Shown here one piece after another: positions 1 through 8,620 of a stretch of 64,000 nucleotides of DNA. The DNA is from Candidatus Kouleothrix ribensis. Its GTDB lineage: Bacteria > Chloroflexota > Chloroflexia > Chloroflexales > Roseiflexaceae. The notes beneath the pieces are model-generated. The model worked only from the letters and a program-made list of their open reading frames with translations. It did no database searches and had not been told where the DNA came from. The stretch covers positions 1,302,001-1,366,000 of the forward strand of contig JADKGW010000001.1 of the NCBI GenBank assembly GCA_016722075.1, read 5' to 3'. The translations under genes and the position numbers were made by a program. Every line of letters begins with the position of its first letter. Positions within the stretch are counted from its first letter, which is position 1.

Positions 1-1103
1 CAGGCGCGATCAGGATCCAGCCCGACGCATATCGCACCCAGGTGCTGGCGGCGCTGGCCGCGAGCTTCGGCTTCTGGGATCGCGCGGTCGATCAGCTTGA
101 CACGCTGCTACAGGTGCGGATCGATCGGTTCAACCAGCGTAAATACCTGGCGTTCGGCGTCACAGGGGCTGTGCTGCTGCTGGTGCTGCTGGTCTGGCTG
201 GCCTTCTACGTGGCGGTTATGCGCACGGTGCGCCGGCTCGACGCCGCAGCGCAACGCATGAGCGCCGGCGATATGTCGGGGCTAGTGCAGCTCGACAGCC
301 GCGACGAGCTGGGCCAGGTGGCGCGTTCGTTTAACCAGGTGGCCTCGGCGCTGATCGCCACCAGCGCACAGCGCCAGGCCGTACTCGATAACGCAGTCGA
401 TGCGATCATCACCGTCGATGACACCGGGCAGATCGACTCGTGCAACCCGGCTGCCGAGCGGGTGTTTGGCTATGGCACGGCCGAACTGCTGGGCGGCCCG
501 ATCGCGCGGCTGATCCCCGCGCCCGATCATGAGCAGTACCGCGCCGTGGGGGTTGGGCGCGAGGTGACAGGCCGGCGCTGCGATGGCACGGCCTTCCCGC
601 TCGACCTGGCCGTAGGTGCTATGCAGACGGGCGGGCAGCAGCGCTACATTCTGATCGCCCACGACCTGACCGAGCGCAAGCGCGAGGCCGAGGAGCGGGC
701 GCACCTGCAGGCCCAGATCATTCGTGCCCAGGCCAGCGCCCTGGCCGAGCTCTCGTCGCCGCTGATCCCGATCAGCGACGATGTCGTGGTTATGCCGCTG
801 ATCGGCATGATCGACGATCAGCGCATGGCCCAGGTGATCGAAACATTGCTGCGGGGGGTCGAACGGCACCGGGCGCGTGTGGCGATCATCGACATCACCG
901 GCGTGCCAGTGGTCGATACGCAGGTCGCGCACGGCATCATCCGCGCGGCCCAGGCCCTGCGGATGCTCGGCTCGCACACGGTGATTACCGGCATCCGCCC
1001 CGAAGTGGCCCAGACCCTGGTTGGGCTTGGGGTTGACCTGCATGGCATTATTACCCGTAGCACGCTCCAGAGCGGTATCGCCTTCGCGTATCGCCCCAGC
1101 TAG
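1..1103 (+). CDS. HAMP-PAS-STAS sensory/regulatory protein (5' truncated by window edge)
   Basis: The reading frame is open from the left edge (codons begin at base 3), so the N-terminus is missing; the first GTG in frame is at 42. Visible parts in order are a membrane helix rich in Leu/Val (about 30 residues in from the GTG), a HAMP linker containing SRDELGQVARSFNQV, a PAS domain beginning near QAVLDNAVDAIITVDDTG, a short coiled coil, and a C-terminal STAS domain with VVVMPLIGMIDDQRM and the IDITGVPVVDT loop. STAS domains of the RsbR/RsbT co-antagonist class integrate signals in partner-switching or stressosome-like complexes. No histidine kinase or GGDEF output domain is present. The missing part is probably a periplasmic sensor domain and a first membrane helix. 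Domain calls are from recognisable motifs; the signal sensed is unknown. Confidence 0.85.
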   Translation, partial: GAIRIQPDAYRTQVLAALAASFGFWDRAVDQLDTLLQVRIDRFNQRKYLAFGVTGAVLLLVLLVWLAFYVAVMRTVRRLDAAAQRMSAGDMSGLVQLDSRDELGQVARSFNQVASALIATSAQRQAVLDNAVDAIITVDDTGQIDSCNPAAERVFGYGTAELLGGPIARLIPAPDHEQYRAVGVGREVTGRRCDGTAFPLDLAVGAMQTGGQQRYILIAHDLTERKREAEERAHLQAQIIRAQASALAELSSPLIPISDDVVVMPLIGMIDDQRMAQVIETLLRGVERHRARVAIIDITGVPVVDTQVAHGIIRAAQALRMLGSHTVITGIRPEVAQTLVGLGVDLHGIITRSTLQSGIAFAYRPS

Positions 1104-1264
1104 TACCGCATTCCAGACGTGCGTCGCCGGGTGCTGTCGGCCGGTGGCCGTGCCGCTGGCGCCTGCTGCCCGCCTGCCGGTAGCCGCACACAACTTGACG
1201 CCGCGCGGTGCGTGATTTACGATCGGGCCGCCCCTGACAGCATCGAGATATGATGAGGAGACCC

Positions 1265-2614
1265 ATGACAACAGAGGCGATTGTCGAGCAGGCACGCGAT
1301 GCCGGCGTACGCCTGGTGCGGTTTCTCTACTGCGACAATGGCGCGGCCATCCGTGGTAAGGCTACAGCGCTGAGCGGGCTGGGCGCACGGCTCACCGACG
1401 GAATTGGCCTGACGGTGGCTATGATGGCCATGAATAGCCTCGACCAGCTTCAGTCGGTCGAGGGCATGGGGCCGGTCGGCGAGATTCGGCTGGTGCCCGA
1501 CCCAGACAGCTTTGTGATCGTGCCGTACGCGGCCGGCAGCGCAGCCATGCTGTGCGATATGCTGACTGGCGACCGCACGCCATGGGGCGCGTGCCCACGC
1601 TCATTCCTCAAGCGCATGCGCGCGCGCGCGGCGGCGCAGGGCTGGCAGCTGCACGCCTCGTTCGAGGCCGAGTTCTCGCTGGCGCGGCGCGATGAGCGCG
1701 GCGAATATGCGCCCTTCGACCAGACGCTGTGCTTCTCGTCGATCGCCATGAACCAGGCCGCGCCGTTTGCGACTGCGCTGGTGGCCGCGCTCGAGGCCCA
1801 GGGCCTGCGGCCCGAGCAGTACTACCCCGAGCTAGGCCATGGCCAGCACGAGGTCTCGATCCGGCACACCGAGGCGCTGCGGGCAGCCGATCATCATATC
1901 ATGCTGCGCGAGACCATCCGCGGCGTGGCCAGCGAGTATGGCCTGTACGCCTCGCTGGCGCCCAAGCCGTTCGCCGACCAGGCCGGCAATGGTGCGCATA
2001 TTCACTTCAGCCTGTGGGATGCGGCTGGGCGCAACCTGTTCTACGATCGCGACGCGCCCGATGGGCTATCGCAGCTGGGTGCGCAGTTCATCGCCGGAGT
2101 ACTCGAGCACCTGCCCGCGCTGGTGGCGCTGACCTGCCCAAGCTTCAACTCGTACAAGCGGCTGCAGCCGCAGAGCTGGAGCAGCGCCTACACCGCCTGG
2201 GGCCACGACAACCGCGAGGCGGCCGTGCGGGTGGCCTCGCCGTTCTGGAGCGATGTCGAGGGTTCGACCAACCTTGAGCTGAAGGCCGCCGACAGCTCGT
2301 GCAACCCATATATCGCGCTGGGCGGCCTGCTGGCAGCCGGGCTCGACGGCGTGGCCCGCCAGCTTACGCCGCGCGCCGCCACCGAGGCCGACCCGGCCGG
2401 GCTCTCGGAGGCCGAGCGAGCCGCGCGTGGCATCCGGCGCCTGCCGGCCTCGCTCGACGAAGCGCTCGACAACCTCGAGCGCGACGCGCTGCTGATCGAG
2501 TCGCTCGGCGATCTGCTGAGCCGAGCGTACCTGGCGGTGCGCCGCTCGGAGGCGCGCGCCTACGCGGCCATGGACGACGCGGCCCAGTTCAAGGGCCATT
2601 TCTATACATATTGA
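1265..2614 (+). CDS. Glutamine synthetase family protein (gamma-glutamyl ligase type)
   Basis: This 449-residue protein carries the glutamine synthetase fold signature set: the active-site region FEAEFSL, ELGHGQHEVS, the ATP/Glu site GNGAHIHFSLWD, NSYKRLQP, and the C-terminal motif NPYIALGGLLAAGLDG. The start is placed at ATG 1265 because GAGGAG lies 4-9 bases upstream; an in-frame ATG at 1250 has no such site. The short N-terminal domain (DGAAIRGKA-like segment) and the overall length fit the GS-like ligases of the PuuA/FluG/GlnT group better than nitrogen-assimilatory GlnA, which keeps the Tyr adenylylation loop. The amine acceptor cannot be read from sequence. An amidohydrolase of the FluG N-terminal type lies just downstream at 3863, so the pair may act together. 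Confidence 0.9.
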   Translation: MTTEAIVEQARDAGVRLVRFLYCDNGAAIRGKATALSGLGARLTDGIGLTVAMMAMNSLDQLQSVEGMGPVGEIRLVPDPDSFVIVPYAAGSAAMLCDMLTGDRTPWGACPRSFLKRMRARAAAQGWQLHASFEAEFSLARRDERGEYAPFDQTLCFSSIAMNQAAPFATALVAALEAQGLRPEQYYPELGHGQHEVSIRHTEALRAADHHIMLRETIRGVASEYGLYASLAPKPFADQAGNGAHIHFSLWDAAGRNLFYDRDAPDGLSQLGAQFIAGVLEHLPALVALTCPSFNSYKRLQPQSWSSAYTAWGHDNREAAVRVASPFWSDVEGSTNLELKAADSSCNPYIALGGLLAAGLDGVARQLTPRAATEADPAGLSEAERAARGIRRLPASLDEALDNLERDALLIESLGDLLSRAYLAVRRSEARAYAAMDDAAQFKGHFYTY

Positions 2615-2663
2615 CAGTTTACTGCAACGGGTGGGCCGAAGGCCCCGCTCGACGCCCCAGTAC

Positions 2664-3587
2664 CTACAGCTCTTTCTCGAGCCAGTAGAACGCACGATTG
2701 ATCTGCGCGTCGGCGGTGCGTGCGTAGAACGAAATCGGCCCGACCCAGCTGATCTCGGCGTGGGCATAGCCCTGCTCGGCTAGATCGCGCAGGCAGCGGT
2801 ACAGCAGCACGCGCCCTAGCCCGTGCCAGCGCTGCGCCTCGGCCGTGCCGGTTGGGCCGAACGCGTTGCGGAATGACGATGTATCGTAGGCGGCGAACGC
2901 GCAGATTTGATCGTCCTTCAGCGCCACAAAGGCCGAGATCGGCTGGTTCTCGTAGGTGCTGAGCGCCTCCCACTGCCAGATCGACCCCCAGGTAGACTGC
3001 AGCCAGGCCGCGAATGCCGGCCGGTCGCCTGGCTGCAGACGCCGGATGCTAAAGCCCTGGCTGCGCAAGTGCGCCTCTTCGGCGGCGGTATCCCAATTGC
3101 GCGCGTGCAGGTCGACCTGCATATTCACGGCGTCGCCCTTGCGGTGGAACCCCGCGCGCAGCAGCATGCACAGCCCCGGCGTATAGCGTAGATCGACGCC
3201 AGGCCAGAAATAGCTCGGCGCGAAGTTCCCGCAGCGCAGCCAGCTTAACCCATCGCCGCGCATGCGCTGCTCGAGCATGGCCAGCAGCTGGGTGGCGTGG
3301 CCTTGACGCTGGTAGTTGGGGTCGGTGGCGAACAGCTGAACCGTGCCGATCGGCCGCTCGCGATGCAGCAGGGTATGGCCGTCGTCGAGGCGGCGTGTGC
3401 CGCCGAACATGGCCGCCACCAGGTGCGTACCATCCCACATACATAGCTGGTAGTGTGGGTTATAGTGTGGCTCGTGCAGCAGCCGGCGCCGCAGCACCTC
3501 GGGCGTGAAGGTATCCAACACCAGCGTGCGCCCGCATAGCTCAAACACCGCCGGCAGATCGGCCGCGTTGAGATTGCGAATATCCAT
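2664..3587 (-). CDS. GNAT family N-acetyltransferase with two GNAT domains
   Basis: This 307-residue protein is convergent with the glutamine-synthetase-like gene and divergent from the amidohydrolase. Two acetyltransferase folds are visible. The first has the acetyl-CoA pyrophosphate loop in FATDPNYQRQGHATQLL (roughly residues 85-105). The second is C-terminal and degenerate, with GLGRVLLYRCLRDLAEQGY and a final SFYARTADAQINRAFYWLEKEL segment typical of GNAT beta6-beta7. AGGTGG lies a few bases upstream of the ATG. Double-GNAT proteins include mycothiol synthases and many uncharacterised acyltransferases; the substrate here is unknown. Confidence 0.85.
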   Translation of the reverse strand: MDIRNLNAADLPAVFELCGRTLVLDTFTPEVLRRRLLHEPHYNPHYQLCMWDGTHLVAAMFGGTRRLDDGHTLLHRERPIGTVQLFATDPNYQRQGHATQLLAMLEQRMRGDGLSWLRCGNFAPSYFWPGVDLRYTPGLCMLLRAGFHRKGDAVNMQVDLHARNWDTAAEEAHLRSQGFSIRRLQPGDRPAFAAWLQSTWGSIWQWEALSTYENQPISAFVALKDDQICAFAAYDTSSFRNAFGPTGTAEAQRWHGLGRVLLYRCLRDLAEQGYAHAEISWVGPISFYARTADAQINRAFYWLEKEL

Positions 3588-3862
3588 TCGTCCACCTGTG
3601 TCTACAATGAATCATGATTGCACTGGTAGGGCTTTGCTATGCAGTTCGGGCAGGTATGGCCGGGCTTTACCTCGGCATATGTGCCGATCAAACCTCTTGC
3701 ATTCCTCCGCACGACACTGCACGTCGCGCCAGTGCGTATACGCGCACCGGTGGTGCAACCTGCACTATTATACCAAGTTCGGGGGCATACCGTACGGTGG
3801 TGGGGCGGCGCCTCGGCACGACATAGACGGTTCGCGTATGTTGGTAGCAGCAAGGAGTAGGT

Positions 3863-4984
3863 ATGGATCTCAGTGCAATCGCAATCCTCGATCACCACTG
3901 CCACGCCATTCAGCGGCCCGGTGCGCCGCTGTTCGGCGACGCATTCCGGCGCTTTTTTGCCGAGACCACCGACGCGCGGATGGCCGAGCACATCGGCCAC
4001 ACCGTGTTCTACAAGCGTATGCTGCGCGACGTAGCGGCGCTGTTCGGCTGCGACCCGGCCGAAGACGCGCTGCTGGCGCTACGCGCCGCCACACCGCCCG
4101 AGCAGTATGCCCGGCGCCTGTTCGAGGCCGGCAACTTTCGCTCATTGCTGATCGACACCGGCTTCGGCAGCCCCGCGAGCTACAGCGTCGGCGAGATGGC
4201 CGGGCTGAGCGGCTGCCCCACCAGCACGATCGTGCGGATCGAGACGCTGATCGAGCAGCTGATCGCCGCCAGCGCAAACTTTGGCCAGGTTGAAGAAGGC
4301 CTGCGCGCCGCAGTGCGCAGCGCCCGCTCGCGCGGCGTGGTGGGCCTGAAGAGCATCGCGGCGTATCGTGGCGGCCTGCACGTGCCCGCGCGCAGTGTCG
4401 GCGAGGCCGCTGCGGCCTTTCCCGCATTGAAGGCGCTGGCCGAGCGCGACGGGCGCCTGCGCCTGACTGACCGGGCCGTGCTCGACTACCTGCTGCGCGC
4501 GGCGCTCGAGGAAGCCGCCGGCCAGGAGCTGCCGGTGCAGTTCCACGTGGCCTTCGGCGACGACGACGCCGACCTGCGTAGCGCCAACCCGCTCGAGCTG
4601 CGCGCGCTGCTGACCGACGCGCGCTTCCGGAGCGTGCCGTTTGTGCTGCTGCACTGCTACCCATATGTGCGCGAGGCCGGCTACCTGGCGGCGCTGTACG
4701 CGCACGTGTACATCGACGTGTCGCTGGCAGTGCCGCTCACCGCCCATGGCTGCACGGCGGCGTTCAGCGAGGCGCTCGAGCTGGCGCCGATCTCGAAGCT
4801 GCTGTTCGCCACCGACGCGCACAGCGTGCCCGAGCTGTTCTACGCCGGCGCACTGCACGGCCGGCGCGGGCTGGCCCAGGCGCTCGAGCGGCTGGTGGCC
4901 GAGGGCATGCTCAGCGCCGGCGAGGCCGAAGACGCGGCCGAGGCGATCATCTGGCGTAACGCGGCCGGGTTGTATACGGCGTAG
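3863..4984 (+). CDS. Amidohydrolase family protein (FluG N-terminal domain type)
   Basis: This is a 373-residue TIM-barrel metal-dependent hydrolase of the amidohydrolase-2 class. Metal and active-site signatures are the N-terminal DHHCHAI segment (HxH-like), a mid-C-terminal LLHCYPY motif with the strand-5/6 His, and KLLFATDAHSVPE with the catalytic Asp. AAGGAG sits about 7 bases before the ATG. This group is known as the N-terminal half of FluG-like proteins, whose C-terminal half is a glutamine synthetase; here the synthetase-like enzyme is a separate gene at 1265. The reaction is not known; hydrolysis of an amide or gamma-glutamyl compound would fit the neighbour. Confidence 0.85.
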   Translation: MDLSAIAILDHHCHAIQRPGAPLFGDAFRRFFAETTDARMAEHIGHTVFYKRMLRDVAALFGCDPAEDALLALRAATPPEQYARRLFEAGNFRSLLIDTGFGSPASYSVGEMAGLSGCPTSTIVRIETLIEQLIAASANFGQVEEGLRAAVRSARSRGVVGLKSIAAYRGGLHVPARSVGEAAAAFPALKALAERDGRLRLTDRAVLDYLLRAALEEAAGQELPVQFHVAFGDDDADLRSANPLELRALLTDARFRSVPFVLLHCYPYVREAGYLAALYAHVYIDVSLAVPLTAHGCTAAFSEALELAPISKLLFATDAHSVPELFYAGALHGRRGLAQALERLVAEGMLSAGEAEDAAEAIIWRNAAGLYTA

Positions 4985-5122
4985 TACGGCTGTTGCCCAA
5001 ACTGCTATGCTCCTGATTACGATTTATGTAACCGCGCCAGCAGCACGGCGTATATACTCATGTGCCAGGCACTGGCAGCGCGCCAGTATCTCGGTTGGCA
5101 CTGCCTAGAAAGGACGTAGATC

Positions 5123-7153
5123 ATGTCCGGGCTACTGTTTATCCCTCTGATCATCGTTGGGATCGTGCTGCTGGTTGTGTTCATGTCCGGGTTTCTGCGC
5201 TACATCCCCAATAACCGGGTTGGCATTGTCGAGAAGCTCGTCAGCGGCCACGGGTCGGTGAAATCAGGCTTTGTGGCGCTCAAAGGCGAGGCGGGGTTTC
5301 AGCCCGATGTGCTGCGTGGCGGCTGGCATGTGTTTATTCCGTTCCAGTATCGCATCCACAGTGTCCCGCTGGTGACCATTCCGCAGGGCAAGATCGGCTA
5401 CATCTTCGCGCGCGACGGCCAACCGCTGCTGCCGGCACAATCGCTGGCATCGAATGTCACGGCGAATAACTTCCAGGATGTGCGCGCATTTCTGCAAAGC
5501 GGTGGCCAGCAAGGGCCGCAGCGCCAGATCCTGCGCGAGGGCACCTATGCCCTGAACCTGGCGCAGTTCGTCGTAATTACCGAAGATAGCGTGTATTACC
5601 TGCCCTTGAGCCGCGAAGAAGAAGCTGTGTTCAAGCGCATGGCCGAAGTGATCAAAGAGCGCAGCGGCTTCCAGCCGGTGATCATCCGCGGCGCCGACGA
5701 CCTGGTCGGGATCGTCACCGTCCACGACGGCCCATCGCTGCCGCAGGGCGAGATCATTGCGCCGACGGTTGGCAACGACTCGCAAAACCAGGCGATCTAC
5801 CACAACACCTTCCAGGACCCCGAGCGCTTCCTGAAGGCCGGTGGTATGCGCGGCCGGCAGCTGCAGGTGCTGGTCGAGGGCACCTACTATATCAACCGGC
5901 TGTTCGCCACCGTCGAGATGATCCCTAAAACGACCGTCGAGGTCGGTAATGTGGGCGTGGTCGTGTCGTACACGGGCGATATCAGCGCGGATCTGTCGGG
6001 CGAGGAATATAAGCATGGCGAGATGGTCAGCCAGGGCAGCCGCGGTGTCTGGAATACGCCGCTGCTGCCAGGCAAGTATGCCTTCAACACCTACGCCGGC
6101 AAAGTGCTCATGGTGCCAACGACCAACATCATCCTGAAGTGGAACCGCAACGAGACGGGCGCGCACCGGCTGGATGAAAATCTGTCGGAGATCTCGCTGA
6201 TCACGAAAGACGCCTTCGAGCCGTCGCTGCCGCTCTCCGTCGTGGTGCATATCGACTACCGCCAGGCCCCGCTGGTTATTCAGCGCTTCGGTGATGTCAA
6301 ACGGCTGGTCGAGCAAACGCTCGATCCCATGATATCGGCCTACTTCAAGAATATTGGGCAGACGCGCACGCTGATTCAGCTGATCCAGGAGCGCAATACG
6401 ATTCAATCGCTGGCCGGCGAGCAGATGCGCGAGAAGTTCGCGCACTACAACCTCGAGCTGGAAGAGGTGTTGATCGGCACGCCGTCGTCTTCGGCCGGCG
6501 ACCAGAAGATCGAGCAGATTCTGACGCAGCTGCGCGCGCGCCAGATCGCCGAGGAGCAGATCGAGACCTACAATCGCCAGGAGAAGGCTGCCGTGAAGGA
6601 GCGCGAGCTGCGCGAGGCCGAGTCGCGCGCGCGCCAGCAGCAGGCGCTGACTGAGTCCGAGATTGGTATCACCGTCCAGGGCAACCAGGGTAAGGCCGAC
6701 TACCAGCGCGCGCTGCAGCAGGCGGCTACGATTCGTGCGCTGGCCGAGGCCGAGGCCGAGAAAGCCGCGCGCATCGGTATTGCGCAGGCGATTGCGATCG
6801 AAGAGCAGGTGCGCGCCTACGGCGGGCCGCAATTCCAGGTCACACAGGATGTGATGAACCGCTTCGCCGAGGCGATCGAGAAGGCTGGTGTGAATATCGT
6901 GCCGCAGGTGATGGTCGGTGGCGGCAGCGGCAATGGCATGGCCGGCGGCAATCTGATCGAGGGCCTGCTGTCCATGCTGCTGTCTGAAAAAATGGGTGTG
7001 GCGGTGGGTGGCACCGGCAATGCCGGGCGCCCTGAGGTGGCAGCGATGCGCGACCAGATCTTGCAGCGGCTGATGGCCGAGCCGCCGCAGGCCGCACCTA
7101 CGCTACCAGCCACCGTGCCAACCACCCCGCTCGGCGCCAATGGCACAACCTAG
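5123..7153 (+). CDS. SPFH/Band 7 (flotillin-like) membrane-associated protein
   Basis: This 676-residue protein starts with one strong membrane helix (residues 4-25) followed by an NNRVGIVEK segment typical of the flotillin/stomatin N-terminus. An SPFH core is recognisable around residues 265-480, followed by a long Glu/Arg/Ala/Gln-rich coiled coil (about residues 490-590, with AEAEAEKAARIGIAQA) as in flotillins. The tail is Gly/Pro/Ala-rich. An internal sequence repeat is visible at residues 117-145 and 230-258: both have F-Q-D, FL, two glycines, Q-x-x-L and EGTY-x-x-N. AAAGGACG lies about 8 bases before the ATG. Such proteins organise membrane microdomains; with no partner protease (NfeD) next to it, its client is unknown. 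Confidence 0.92.
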   Translation: MSGLLFIPLIIVGIVLLVVFMSGFLRYIPNNRVGIVEKLVSGHGSVKSGFVALKGEAGFQPDVLRGGWHVFIPFQYRIHSVPLVTIPQGKIGYIFARDGQPLLPAQSLASNVTANNFQDVRAFLQSGGQQGPQRQILREGTYALNLAQFVVITEDSVYYLPLSREEEAVFKRMAEVIKERSGFQPVIIRGADDLVGIVTVHDGPSLPQGEIIAPTVGNDSQNQAIYHNTFQDPERFLKAGGMRGRQLQVLVEGTYYINRLFATVEMIPKTTVEVGNVGVVVSYTGDISADLSGEEYKHGEMVSQGSRGVWNTPLLPGKYAFNTYAGKVLMVPTTNIILKWNRNETGAHRLDENLSEISLITKDAFEPSLPLSVVVHIDYRQAPLVIQRFGDVKRLVEQTLDPMISAYFKNIGQTRTLIQLIQERNTIQSLAGEQMREKFAHYNLELEEVLIGTPSSSAGDQKIEQILTQLRARQIAEEQIETYNRQEKAAVKERELREAESRARQQQALTESEIGITVQGNQGKADYQRALQQAATIRALAEAEAEKAARIGIAQAIAIEEQVRAYGGPQFQVTQDVMNRFAEAIEKAGVNIVPQVMVGGGSGNGMAGGNLIEGLLSMLLSEKMGVAVGGTGNAGRPEVAAMRDQILQRLMAEPPQAAPTLPATVPTTPLGANGTT

Positions 7154-7228
7154 CGCCTACCACGGTGGTTGTGGCCGGGAGAGTTGCGGCCATCAGTGGT
7201 AGGTTCTTGCTGCTACCGCACCAGAACG

Positions 7229-7268
7229 AGATCGGCGCATGGGCCTGCAGCCGCCCATGCGCCGATCT
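7229..7268. terminator. Strong bidirectional hairpin between convergent genes
   Basis: Two perfect 16-base inverted arms (7229-7244 and 7253-7268) with an 8-base loop lie between the convergent SPFH and VOC genes. There is no clear T-run on either side, so termination is inferred from position and stem strength. Confidence 0.6.
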
Positions 7269-7288
7269 GCATACGACACTACCAGCGT

Positions 7289-7660
7289 CTAGGGCATGGC
7301 TGAAGGATCGGACTGCATCATGCCAAACATGATGCCTTCGGTGTCGTTGCAGTAGGCCAGGTAGCCAACGCCCGGCACGACCATCTTGGGCATCGCGATT
7401 GTGCCGCCATTCGCCAGGACTTTAGCGACTGCCTCGTCGAGCGATGCGACATCGATCGTATTTACCACAGCCGGCATAGCCGGATCTTCGCGTGGCCTGA
7501 TCGCCCCATCAATACCAGGCGTGCCGGGCGCCCCGGTGCTCGCCAGCCAGTACGCTTGATCGCCCCACTGATTGATCTGCCAGCCAAACACATTCGCGTA
7601 GAAGGCCACCGCACGCGCAGGATCGTCGGCGGCCAGCTCGAAATGAACTACCCGTGCCAT
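7289..7660 (-). CDS. VOC family (glyoxalase/bleomycin-resistance fold) protein
   Basis: This 123-residue single-module vicinal-oxygen-chelate protein starts with VVHFELAADDPARAVAFYANVFGWQI, the standard first beta-alpha-beta unit with its metal-ligand His. A second unit has EAVAKVLANGGTIAMPKMVVPGVGYLAYCNDTEGIMFGMMQ. The ligand Glu near the C-terminus appears as DTEG. AAAGGAGC precedes the ATG by about 9 bases. The family covers glyoxalases, dioxygenases and binding proteins; no substrate can be assigned. It is divergent from the translin-family gene. Confidence 0.9.
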   Translation of the reverse strand: MARVVHFELAADDPARAVAFYANVFGWQINQWGDQAYWLASTGAPGTPGIDGAIRPREDPAMPAVVNTIDVASLDEAVAKVLANGGTIAMPKMVVPGVGYLAYCNDTEGIMFGMMQSDPSAMP

Positions 7661-7777
7661 ACTTCGTGCTCCTTTTGTGCTTCACCAGTGCCTAGCGAGG
7701 CCAGACAATTCCAGCATACTGGCACAGGTGCGATGATCGGGTGAGACATTGGTTGGGATATGCCGTTAGGGTACGAT

Positions 7778-7783
7778 TATAAT
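7778..7783 (+). promoter_or_regulatory. Consensus -10 element upstream of translin-family gene
   Basis: A perfect TATAAT is at 7778-7783. The best upstream match, TTGGGA at 7753-7758, would give a 19-base spacer, longer than ideal. The transcript would have a leader of about 170 bases. Confidence 0.45.
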
Positions 7784-7910
7784 AGAACATATGTTTGTAT
7801 TTGTCAAGGCATGCGTGCGCAGCTATACTCTTAGGGCGCACAGCGTTGCGTACTTCTGCACCCCAACGCTGCGCTGTCTGCCCGCTGCAGCACGGTACGC
7901 GATCATCCGC

Positions 7911-7940
7911 AGGCAACAAAAAAGCGCCGCCTGCGGAAGC
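7911..7940 (+). repeat. Inverted repeat in the leader of the translin-family gene
   Basis: CCGCAGGC and GCCTGCGG form 8-base arms around a 14-base A-rich loop, about 25 bases upstream of the translin-family ATG. The arm sequence is shared with the CCTGCGG motifs of the dispersed repeat family found elsewhere in this window. Confidence 0.5.
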
Positions 7941-7964
7941 CCTAACGCTTTCGAAAGGAATGCC

Positions 7965-8618
7965 ATGACCATCCAGAGCATTGTTGGCGAGTCCGTTGCA
8001 CAGATCGAGGCCAGCCACGCCGCGCGCGAGCGGGCGATCGGCGCCTCGCGCGCGCTGATCCGCCAGTGCGCGAATGTGATCCGGGCGGTGCATCGCAGCG
8101 AGTTCGGCGAGGCGGCCGAACTGCTCCAGGCTGCCACCGCCACGGCCCAGTCGCTGCGCGCCGGGCTGGCCGCCGCGCCGGCGCTCCTGTTTGCCGGCTA
8201 CACGCAAGACGCGCTCAAAGAATACGCCGAGGCGCGGCTGGTGTTCGCGTTCTTGCAGGGCCAGGCCCCACCCGGCCCGGCCGCCATCCAGGTCGACCCG
8301 GCTGCGTATCTGAATGGACTGGCCGAGGCGGCATCTGAGCTGCGGCGCGCAATTCTCGACGGCCTGCGCCATGGCGAGGTGGCGCGCGGCGAGGCGCTGC
8401 TTGAGATCATGGACGAGGTCTACAGCACGCTGGTGACGGTCGACTATCCCGATGCGCTGACGGGCGGGCTGCGGCGAACCACCGACGCGCTGCGGGCTGT
8501 GCTCGAGCGTACGCGCGGCGACATGACTGCGGCCATCCGGCAGGAGCAGCTGACGGCGGCGTTGGCGGCCTTCGGCAACCGGATCAATGGGACGGCAGGA
8601 TCGGGTATGGAGCCATGA
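7965..8618 (+). CDS. Translin-family protein
   Basis: The ATG at 7965 is chosen because GAAAGGA precedes it by about 7 bases; upstream codons in the same frame do not look coding. The 217-residue product is entirely alpha-helical in character and follows the translin pattern: an N-terminal helix with IEASHAARERAIGASRALIRQCANVIRAVHR, a central segment LLFAGYTQDALKEYAEARLVFAFLQG (the YvQDAlkEyvEA block typical of bacterial and archaeal translin), and C-terminal YLNGLAEAASELRRAILDGLRHGE with a final TDALRAVLERTRGDM helix. Eukaryotic translin/TRAX bind and process nucleic acids; prokaryotic members are thought to bind RNA or DNA. The role here is unknown. Confidence 0.85.
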   Translation: MTIQSIVGESVAQIEASHAARERAIGASRALIRQCANVIRAVHRSEFGEAAELLQAATATAQSLRAGLAAAPALLFAGYTQDALKEYAEARLVFAFLQGQAPPGPAAIQVDPAAYLNGLAEAASELRRAILDGLRHGEVARGEALLEIMDEVYSTLVTVDYPDALTGGLRRTTDALRAVLERTRGDMTAAIRQEQLTAALAAFGNRINGTAGSGMEP

Positions 8619-8620
8619 GC

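Noticed and set aside
5264..6832. 522-codon open frame opposite the SPFH gene
   Set aside because: High-GC antisense shadow; the plus-strand protein is a recognisable family and the antisense product is Arg/Leu/His-rich without motifs.
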